NCBI GenBank assembly: GCA_900552425.1
Contig: URZR01000116.1
Coordinates: 1 to 6,030, forward strand
DNA from: an uncultured Collinsella sp.
Lineage (GTDB): Bacteria; Actinomycetota; Coriobacteriia; Coriobacteriales; Coriobacteriaceae
DNA length: 6,030 nt
Reading direction: 5' to 3'
The notes beneath the pieces were generated by a model. It was given only the letters and a program-made list of their open reading frames with translations. It ran no database searches and was not told where the DNA came from. Of this stretch, positions 1-4,743 are shown piece after piece. A program made the position numbers and the translations under genes. How positions within the stretch are numbered: position 1 is the first letter of the stretch; each line of letters starts with the position of its first letter.

Positions 1-99
1 GTTAACGCCATCACGCCCGTGCCGGGCGGCGTGGGCGCTGTGACGACGGCGATCCTCGCCAAACACGTGATCGAAGCGGCCGAGCGCGCATCGAAATAG
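1..99 (+). CDS. folD: FolD C-terminus: methylenetetrahydrofolate dehydrogenase / methenyltetrahydrofolate cyclohydrolase (partial)
   Basis: This is the 3' end of a gene that begins upstream of the window: 32 codons and a TAG stop. The visible peptide starts VNAITPVPGGVGAVTTAIL, which matches the conserved C-terminal signature of FolD (consensus TPVPGGVGPMT). That segment lies in the NADP-binding half of the enzyme, just before the last helix. FolD is a cytosolic bifunctional enzyme that interconverts 5,10-methylene-THF, 5,10-methenyl-THF and 10-formyl-THF, supplying one-carbon units for purine and thymidylate synthesis. The usual Pro after GGVG is Ala here, a mild variation. The tail after the motif is short and charged (EAAERASK), as is common. 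The catalytic Lys and Tyr residues are outside the window, so activity cannot be judged. Identification rests on the signature alone. Confidence 0.87.
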   Translation, partial: VNAITPVPGGVGAVTTAILAKHVIEAAERASK

Positions 100-132
100 G
101 CGTTTTGGGCTGTTTGAGGGGTTAGTTCTATA

Positions 133-172
133 CCCCGTGGACAAAAAATGCCAAATATGAGTACTGTTGCCA
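133..172 (+). repeat. Left arm of the long inverted repeat
   Basis: This 40-bp arm runs from CCCCGTGG through an A6 run to GTACTGTTGCCA. Its reverse complement matches 331-371 with three mismatches and a one-base insertion, counted by hand. Confidence 0.9.
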
Positions 173-202
173 AGATAGTCACATATATTTTAGGTCAAAT
201 AG

Positions 203-235
203 GCTCTCTAACGATATTTATTATCGATAGAGAGC
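203..235. repeat. Nested hairpin inside the AT-rich element
   Basis: GCTCTCTAACGATA (203-216) faces TATCGATAGAGAGC (222-235) across the 5-nt loop TTTAT, giving a 14-bp stem with one mismatch. No T-run follows directly, so it looks more like a structural part of the element than a standalone terminator. Confidence 0.8.
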
Positions 236-330
236 TTATTTTATTGGACCTATGAGGAATTACATCATCTAATTTTTGAACAAATGTAGACTTTCGACAC
301 CCATACGTAGCAAAATTGCTGTTACTAAAT

Positions 331-371
331 TGGTGACAGTACTCATATTTGGCATTTTTTGACCACAGGGG
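331..371 (-). repeat. Right arm of the long inverted repeat
   Basis: This arm reads TGGTGACAGTACTC onward, then a T6 run, and ends CCACAGGGG. It pairs with 133-172. The core TACTCATATTTGGCATTTTT is identical to the reverse complement of the left arm. Confidence 0.9.
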
Positions 372-395
372 TTGCCAGCGCCGCGGTTTCGCCCT

Positions 396-422
396 TTCTG
401 CGCCGAAGCGATACACTGTTAT
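396..422 (+). promoter_or_regulatory. Weak candidate -10 region for the dipeptidase gene
   Basis: The stretch just past the AT-rich element contains GATACACTGTTAT. TACACT (412-417) matches four of six bases of the -10 consensus, and the overlapping TGTTAT (417-422) also matches four. No good -35 hexamer sits at the right distance. A promoter is expected here because the inverted repeat separates this gene from folD, but the exact position is uncertain. Confidence 0.22.
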
Positions 423-440
423 CGTTTGATTTCTTCGCTC

Positions 441-447
441 AAGGAGG
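441..447 (+). promoter_or_regulatory. Strong Shine-Dalgarno site that sets the dipeptidase start
   Basis: AAGGAGG is nearly a perfect anti-16S match. It touches the ATG at 448, leaving no spacer, but lies 6 nt before the ATG at 454, an ideal distance. Translation should therefore start at 454. Confidence 0.85.
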
Positions 448-453
448 ATGCGC

Positions 454-1977
454 ATGCCGTGCACAACGATTTTGGTTGGTAAGAACGCGAGCTACGACGG
501 GTCGACGTTGGTTGCTCGCAACGAGGACTCGTCCAACGGGGTGTTTGAGCCCAAGCGCATGCGCGTGGTGCATCCCGACGAGCAGCCGCGCGTCTACACG
601 AGCGTCCTGAGTCACCTGACCGTTGAGCTGCCCGATAACCCCATGCGCTACACGAGCGTCCCCGATGTTGTCCCGGGCCACGGCATCTGGGCCGAGGCCG
701 GTTTCAACGAGCTCAATGTGGGCATGTCCGCAACCGAGACGCTCACCACCAACGAGCGCGTTCGCGGCGCCGACCCGCTCGTCGACTACGTGCCCGCCAA
801 GGGCAACGAGGGCGAGGACGGCTATGTTCCGGCGCAGCCCGGCGGTCTGGGCGAGGAGGACATGGTGACCCTGGTGCTGCCATATGCCAAATCCGCCCGC
901 GACGGCGTACGCATTCTGGGTGACCTGCTCGAGCGTTATGGCACCTACGAGAACAACGGCATCGCCTTTAGCGACGTGGACGAGATCTGGTGGCTCGAGA
1001 CCATCGGCGGTCACCACTGGATCGCCAAGCGCGTGCCCGATGACGCTTATGTGACCATGCCCAACCAGCTGGGTATCGATAGCTTTGACCTGGATGACGC
1101 CGAGGGCGCCCAGGCCGACCACATGTGCTCCGCCGACCTGCGCTCCTGGATGGCCGAGTGGCATCTGGACCTGACGCTGGGCGTCGAGGGCGACGGTCCG
1201 GCCGCGGTCTTCAACCCGCGCGAGGCCTTTGGCTCGCACAGCGACAGCGACCACGTCTACAACACGCCGCGCGCCTGGTATATGCAGCGCTGCCTTAACC
1301 CCAGCGATGTGTGGGACGGTCCCGAGGCCGACTACACGCCCGAGAGCGATGACATCCCCTGGAGCCGCGTGCCTGAGCGCAAGGTGACCATCGAGGACAT
1401 CAAGTACGTGCTTTCGAGCCACTACCAGGGCACGGAGTACGACTGCTACGGCAGCAAGGGTACGCCCGCCACACGCGGCGCCTATCGTCCCATCGGCATC
1501 AACCGTAACAGCCAGCTCGCCGTGCTGCAGCTGCGCCCCTATGCGCAGCCGGCCTACCGCGCCGTGCAGTGGATGGCCTTTGGCTCCAACTCGTTTAACG
1601 CGCTGGTTCCGCTGTACGCCAACGTCGAGACCATGCCCGAGTACTATGCCGACACGCAGGCTCGCGTGACGTCCGAAAACTTCTACTGGGCCAACCGCCT
1701 GATCGGTGCGCTGGCCGACGTTCGCTTCCATGAGTGCGGCCGCGCCGTGGAGGACTACCAGGAGAAGGTCGGCGGCATGGGCCACAAGCAGATTCACGAC
1801 GTTGACGCTGTCGTAGCCACGCTGCCCGAGGCCGAAGTGCCCGCCGAGCTCGCCCGCGCCAACGAGGGGTTTGCCGAGCGTGTTCGCGTAGAGACCGATG
1901 CTCTACTGGGCAAGGTGCTCTACACCACGAGCTGCGCCATGAAGAACTCTTTCGCGATGAACGACAACGTGAGGTAA
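454..1977 (+). CDS. Family C69 dipeptidase (PepD-type, N-terminal nucleophile hydrolase)
   Basis: A 507-residue protein of peptidase family C69 (Pfam Peptidase_C69), cytosolic enzymes that hydrolyse a broad range of dipeptides. It begins MPCTTILVGKNASYDGSTL and continues into ARNED (residues 21-25), the family's N-terminal signature. Cys3 is the expected nucleophile of this Ntn-hydrolase class, exposed after removal of the short N-terminal peptide. Other family-like blocks are NELNVGMSATET (85-96), a WWLETIGGHHWIAKR block from about residue 179, and GSNSFNALVPLY in the C-terminal third. There is no signal peptide or membrane segment. Length is near the usual 470-500. The ATG at 448 was rejected because it abuts the Shine-Dalgarno. 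The gene stands alone, with the AT-rich element upstream and a probable terminator downstream. Likely role: recovery of amino acids from imported peptides. Exact substrate range cannot be read from sequence. Confidence 0.92.
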   Translation: MPCTTILVGKNASYDGSTLVARNEDSSNGVFEPKRMRVVHPDEQPRVYTSVLSHLTVELPDNPMRYTSVPDVVPGHGIWAEAGFNELNVGMSATETLTTNERVRGADPLVDYVPAKGNEGEDGYVPAQPGGLGEEDMVTLVLPYAKSARDGVRILGDLLERYGTYENNGIAFSDVDEIWWLETIGGHHWIAKRVPDDAYVTMPNQLGIDSFDLDDAEGAQADHMCSADLRSWMAEWHLDLTLGVEGDGPAAVFNPREAFGSHSDSDHVYNTPRAWYMQRCLNPSDVWDGPEADYTPESDDIPWSRVPERKVTIEDIKYVLSSHYQGTEYDCYGSKGTPATRGAYRPIGINRNSQLAVLQLRPYAQPAYRAVQWMAFGSNSFNALVPLYANVETMPEYYADTQARVTSENFYWANRLIGALADVRFHECGRAVEDYQEKVGGMGHKQIHDVDAVVATLPEAEVPAELARANEGFAERVRVETDALLGKVLYTTSCAMKNSFAMNDNVR

Positions 1978-1995
1978 AAGCCGTATTGTAACGAG

Positions 1996-2033
1996 CGAGC
2001 GGGGCAAGCGCCGTCAAGGCTTTGACCCGCTCG
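1996..2033 (+). terminator. Probable intrinsic terminator after the dipeptidase gene
   Basis: CGAGCGGG (1996-2003) pairs perfectly with CCCGCTCG (2026-2033). Inner pairs CAA/TTG and GCC/GGC extend the stem with small bulges. The tail ATTTCTATCTT is only moderately U-rich, so termination may be incomplete. It lies 18 nt past the stop codon, where a terminator is expected. Confidence 0.55.
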
Positions 2034-2059
2034 ATTTCTATCTTGGCGGTAAAACGATT

Positions 2060-2089
2060 TTGTGTCGTTCGCCCAATCTTGGGTACAAG
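2060..2089 (+). promoter_or_regulatory. Weak candidate promoter for the phasin-like/ABC1 pair
   Basis: TTGTGT (2060-2065) and TACAAG (2084-2089) are separated by 18 nt and sit 35 nt before the start codon. Both hexamers match the consensus poorly. Position between a terminator and a new gene is the main argument. Confidence 0.2.
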
Positions 2090-2124
2090 AAGGCCAATGC
2101 AGTTGTTTGTGATTGGAGACAACC

Positions 2125-2541
2125 ATGGTTATGAAACTCGATCAGCTTGTTAACGGTGCCATCAACGTGGGCTTTGGTGCTGCTGCCGTCGCCGTCGAGG
2201 GCGGCAAGAAGGTTCTCGACGACCTTAATACCAAGGGCGAGCAGGTGCGCAAGGACGCAGGCGCCCCCGATATCGCCCGCAGTGTGTCCGACATGTTCGA
2301 GCAGGCCGGTGGCACCATCTCCGACCTGACCGAGCGTCTGGGTATGCAGGGCGAGACCGCGGCCCAGCGCGTGCTTGACGAGCTCATCCTTGCCCGCGTC
2401 CGCGTCATGACCGCCCCCGAGCGCACGGCCTTCCTGGCCCATGTGCGCGACATCGTCGATTCGGTCGAGGACAACGTGACCTCGGTGCCCGTCGAGTCCG
2501 TTGAGCCCGACGATGCGAAGGATACCGAAGAGGCCGAGTAG
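2125..2541 (+). CDS. Small phasin-like protein, partner of the ABC1 kinase
   Basis: A 138-residue acidic protein. Residues 4-27 are Gly/Ala-rich and amphipathic (LVNGAINVGFGAAAVAVEGG) and lead into KKVLDDLNTKGEQ, the arrangement typical of the phasin-like family (short hydrophobic helix, then a charged helix with a KGE turn). Residues 50-115 are predicted to be mostly helical, and the last 20 residues are very acidic. There is no signal peptide. The start at 2125 was chosen because GGAG (2115-2118) lies 6 nt upstream; the TTG at 2113 and the ATG at 2131 fit less well. The stop is 8 nt before the ABC1 kinase gene, so the two are surely cotranscribed. Phasins coat polyhydroxyalkanoate granules, but no PHA genes are visible here. 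A membrane- or lipid-associated helper for the kinase is an equally fair inference. Function is unproven. Confidence 0.75.
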   Translation: MVMKLDQLVNGAINVGFGAAAVAVEGGKKVLDDLNTKGEQVRKDAGAPDIARSVSDMFEQAGGTISDLTERLGMQGETAAQRVLDELILARVRVMTAPERTAFLAHVRDIVDSVEDNVTSVPVESVEPDDAKDTEEAE

Positions 2542-2549
2542 CAGCGCAG

Positions 2550-4313
2550 ATGGCAGATTCCACCACCGATTACAACAATCTAGATCCCTTGGGCGACGAG
2601 GCGGCGGTTGTCGATGAGGTCGACGCCGCCGTCTCGGGCGCTCGCAAGAAGCCGCGCGCTGTCGATATGGTCCCCGAGGAGCCCGACGCGATGGCGCCGG
2701 ACGAGGAATACCAGCTCACGCCGGCGGGTCGTCGCGAACGCATCGGGCAGATTGTTCGTCTGGTCAAAAAGTACCGCGTGTGGGATAACCTCACGCCGGT
2801 TCGTTTGCGCCGCCTGCTCGAGGAACTCGGCCCCATGTTCGTCAAGATGGGGCAGATTCTGGCCAACCGGTCCGAGATTCTGCCGCAGCGGTTTTGCGAC
2901 GAGCTGCGTCGTCTGCGCTCCGACGTGGAGCCGGTGCCGTACGAGGTCGTACTCAGTTGTCTGGAAGAAGAATACGGCCTGCGCCTGGGGGAGATGTTCG
3001 ATGCGATCGACCCCAATCCGCTTGGTAGCGCATCGCTCGCGCAGGTGCACCGCGCTCGTCTGGTGACGGGCGAGGACGTGGCCGTCAAGGTGCAGCGCCC
3101 CGGTGCGCAGCAGGTTATGGCACAGGACATCGATATCATCCGCTCGGTGGTGCGTATCGTTTCCAAGTTCGTCAACACCGATCAATTCGTTGACCTGCAC
3201 GGCGTAGTCGAGGAGTTGTGGACCTCGTTTCGTGAGGAGACCAACTTTTTGGCCGAGGCCAAAAACCTCAACGACTTCTACGAGTTCCATAAGAGCGTTC
3301 ATGGCGTGACGTGCCCTAAATCCTATCTGGACCTGTGCACCGAGCACGTGGTGGTTATGGACTACGTCGACGGCATTTCGATCGCCGACCCTGAACGCTT
3401 GGTGGCCGAGGGCTATGACTTGGAAAAGATCGGTGCCGCAATCGTCGAGGATTACTCGACGCAGGTGCTCGATGACGGCTTTTTCCATGCCGACCCGCAT
3501 GCGGGAAACATCATCCTCAAGGACGGCATTGTCTACTTTATCGACTTGGGCATGGTCGGACGCATGTCGAGTCACGATCGCCGTATCGTCAAGGACATGA
3601 TTTTCGCCGTGGCCGAGGGTGACGTGCCCAAGCTCAAGGATTCGCTCATGCGCTTCGCCGTGACGCGTGGCGACTCGGCTGAGCTCGATCATTCGGCCTT
3701 TTTGTCCGATTTGGACTTTATCGTGGCTGACTTTGCAGGCCTTGACCTGAAGGATCTGGACATCGGCGAGTTTTTGACCTCGCTGTTAAACCTCGCGCGT
3801 AAGAATGACGTTGAGCTGCCGAGCGTGGTGACGATGTTCGCGCGCGGCATGGTGACGCTCGAGGGCTTGCTGACCGAGTATATGCCCAACGTCAACATGA
3901 TCCAGATCATTCAGACGCATATCAAAAACGAAAAAAGCACCTATGCGCGTGTGCGCGATATGGGGCGCGATCTTGCCGCGAGCAGCTATCGCGCGGCGAA
4001 GGGCTCGCTCGAGGCGGCCGAGTATCTGGGCCTGGCTTCGCGCATGCTCACGCGCGGCCAGCTTAAGGTAAACACGCAGATCATGAGCAGCGATAAGGCG
4101 CTGCGACAGCTGGGCGGAATTATCGACCGCATGTCGATGGCAATTGTGATCGCTGGTCTGTTTATCGGTTCGTCGGTGGTGTACTACGCACGCATCGAGC
4201 CGGTTGTGTTTGGCATCCCAGTCATTGGCTTTATGGGCTACGTGAGCGCGCTGGTGCTGGCGCTTATGCTGGGCCGCAATATCTGGCTCAACAGTCACGG
4301 CGGCAAGCACTAG
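2550..4313 (+). CDS. ABC1/AarF/UbiB-family atypical protein kinase with C-terminal membrane anchor
   Basis: A 587-residue member of the ABC1 (ADCK/UbiB) family. Residues 1-58 form an acidic, probably disordered leader. Family motifs follow in order: KMGQ (99-102), the KxGQ motif that covers the active site; GSASLAQVH (159-167), the Ala-rich nucleotide loop; VAVK with Lys180, the ATP-binding lysine; EETNFLAEA (229-237), the ExD region; HADPHAGN (313-320), the catalytic loop; and DLG at 332-334 in place of DFG. Two hydrophobic helices (about 529-546 and 551-574) end the protein, as in UbiB. Relatives support ubiquinone or other isoprenoid-lipid pathways through ATPase-like activity rather than classical phosphorylation. 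Which lipid is served here cannot be told; menaquinone is possible. The start has no strong Shine-Dalgarno and lies 8 nt after the previous stop, suggesting translational coupling. I avoid the symbol ubiB because ubiquinone synthesis is not expected in this lineage. Confidence 0.93.
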   Translation: MADSTTDYNNLDPLGDEAAVVDEVDAAVSGARKKPRAVDMVPEEPDAMAPDEEYQLTPAGRRERIGQIVRLVKKYRVWDNLTPVRLRRLLEELGPMFVKMGQILANRSEILPQRFCDELRRLRSDVEPVPYEVVLSCLEEEYGLRLGEMFDAIDPNPLGSASLAQVHRARLVTGEDVAVKVQRPGAQQVMAQDIDIIRSVVRIVSKFVNTDQFVDLHGVVEELWTSFREETNFLAEAKNLNDFYEFHKSVHGVTCPKSYLDLCTEHVVVMDYVDGISIADPERLVAEGYDLEKIGAAIVEDYSTQVLDDGFFHADPHAGNIILKDGIVYFIDLGMVGRMSSHDRRIVKDMIFAVAEGDVPKLKDSLMRFAVTRGDSAELDHSAFLSDLDFIVADFAGLDLKDLDIGEFLTSLLNLARKNDVELPSVVTMFARGMVTLEGLLTEYMPNVNMIQIIQTHIKNEKSTYARVRDMGRDLAASSYRAAKGSLEAAEYLGLASRMLTRGQLKVNTQIMSSDKALRQLGGIIDRMSMAIVIAGLFIGSSVVYYARIEPVVFGIPVIGFMGYVSALVLALMLGRNIWLNSHGGKH

Positions 4314-4395
4314 AGGCTTCGACCGTCACCGCATTTTCCTATCGCAAACAATAGCTTTTACCTTGGGCTTCGCCTGCGTGCGAGACCCTTTTGCG

Positions 4396-4404
4396 TGATA
4401 CCAT
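4396..4404 (+). promoter_or_regulatory. Candidate extended -10 promoter of the riboswitch transcript
   Basis: TGATACCAT fits the extended -10 pattern TGnTAnnAT. It would start transcription near 4411, about 10 nt before the first predicted aptamer stem. No clear -35 is seen, which an extended -10 can tolerate. The rest of 4314-4395 shows no gene and no canonical terminator for the ABC1 gene. Confidence 0.4.
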
Positions 4405-4420
4405 ATTGACGGTAATAATC

Positions 4421-4605
4421 GATGGCCTAGATGGTGGTGCGGAGACGCACGAATGCGCGGTTTTCCTGCGCGTTTGGGAGAATCGGGGTGCAAGTCCCCG
4501 GCTGTACCAGTAACCGTAATTCCTCTTGGCTCGGGATGTTCGCGTCGCAGATCGGACGACGTGCCCGAGTCGTTAAGGTTAAGTCGGATCGCCTCCCATC
4601 TTGCA
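4421..4605 (+). promoter_or_regulatory. Cobalamin riboswitch aptamer (RF00174-like)
   Basis: The RNA carries the main conserved blocks of a cobalamin riboswitch. GGGAGAAT (4476-4483) is followed by the hairpin CGGGG-UGCAAGU-CCCCG (4484-4500), which contains the GGUGnAA-type core; then GCUGUACCAGUAACCGU (4501-4517); and at the 3' end a B12-box-like AAGTCGGATCGCCTCCC (4581-4597). Supporting stems: GATGG/CCATC closing the aptamer (4421-4425 with 4596-4600); GTGCG/CGCAC with a GAGA tetraloop (4437-4450); a GCGCG stem (4453-4473); and GGCTCGGG/CCCGAGTC (4528-4571) enclosing CGTCG/CGACG (4543-4561). Corrinoid binding normally turns downstream expression off. No U-rich terminator lies between aptamer and gene, so control is probably at translation. 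Ligand preference (adenosyl, methyl or aquo form) is not readable by eye. Confidence 0.9.
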
Positions 4606-4636
4606 TGCGGCTGCGGCGTATGCCGCCGGTGTGCAT
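4605..4636 (+). promoter_or_regulatory. GC-rich hairpin in the riboswitch expression platform
   Basis: ATGC (4605-4608) pairs with GCAT (4633-4636), and GCGGC (4613-4617) pairs with GCCGC (4622-4626) across a GTAT loop. It begins where the aptamer ends. An alternative pairing of CCTCC (4592-4596) with GGAGG (4645-4649) would enclose it, so this region may switch between folds. No T-run follows, so it is not a standard terminator. Confidence 0.45.
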
Positions 4637-4663
4637 AGGGCTCTGGAGGGAAGGGGGACCCCG

Positions 4664-4729
4664 ATGGGGAACTCGAGCGCAACATGCGCGATGACGTGGG
4701 GCAGCCTCAAGGCAACGCTCCGAGTATAG
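4664..4729 (+). CDS. Possible 21-codon leader ORF downstream of the riboswitch
   Basis: An ATG at 4664 opens 21 codons ending in TAG at 4727, 14 nt before the start of the secreted-protein gene and in a different frame. AAGGGGGA (4651-4658) lies 5 nt upstream and could serve as ribosome binding site, with GGAGGG (4645-4650) just before it. The ATG sits at the loop of a small CCCC/GGGG hairpin (4659-4669). The peptide begins MGNSSATCAM and matches nothing I know. It may be a chance ORF; the placement is the only reason to list it. Confidence 0.25.
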   Translation: MGNSSATCAMTWGSLKATLRV

Positions 4730-4743
4730 ACAATGGGGGACAA

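Larger units (their letters stand above)
117..373. mobile_element. AT-rich inverted-repeat element between folD and the dipeptidase gene (MITE-like, candidate)
   Basis: A block of about 250 bp that is strikingly AT-rich against GC-rich neighbours. Its ends are long inverted arms: 133-172 pairs with 331-371 at about 37 of 41 positions, including 26 perfect bases around GAGTACTGT/ACAGTACTC. The heptamer AGGGGTT occurs just outside the left arm (117-123) and overlapping the end of the right arm (367-373), so it could be a target duplication or chance. The interior holds a second hairpin (203-235) and no convincing gene. The arms end in A6 on the left and T6 on the right, so the transcript could also act as a bidirectional terminator, although the loop would be about 158 nt. 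A small non-autonomous transposable element or dispersed palindromic repeat fits best. Mobility is an inference, because no second copy lies in the window. Confidence 0.5.

Noticed and set aside
118..136. GGGGT/ACCCC hairpin after folD as an intrinsic terminator
   Set aside because: It is followed by an A-run rather than a T-run on the + strand, and it competes with the long inverted repeat for the CCCC bases.
148..255. 35-codon + strand ORF starting in the left arm of the AT-rich element (begins MPNMSTVAKIV)
   Set aside because: The start codon and first residues are simply the inverted-repeat arm, no Shine-Dalgarno is present, and the codons follow the AT-rich palindromes. It is best seen as a by-product of the repeat.
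309..320. AGCAA-AA-TTGCT short palindrome in the AT-rich element
   Set aside because: The loop of two bases is too small for a stable RNA hairpin, and such palindromes are common by chance in AT-rich DNA.
195..464. 89-codon minus strand ORF across the element and the dipeptidase ribosome binding site
   Set aside because: It runs through both hairpins and into the neighbouring gene's start, lacks a ribosome binding site and resembles no known family.
439..1797. 452-codon minus strand ORF opposite the dipeptidase gene
   Set aside because: A mirror frame produced by GC-rich codons. The + strand has clear C69 motifs and a strong ribosome binding site.
2580..3692. 370-codon minus strand ORF opposite the ABC1 kinase
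   Set aside because: The + strand frame contains all ABC1 motifs in order; the reverse frame is compositional.
4314..4395. Search for a terminator after the ABC1 kinase gene
   Set aside because: Only short GC stems such as GGC-TTC-GCC were seen, without a following T-run, so no terminator is called.
4431..4694. 87-codon + strand ORF, with others in both strands, over the riboswitch
   Set aside because: The bases are explained by conserved riboswitch stems and the B12-box-like end; the translated products look random.
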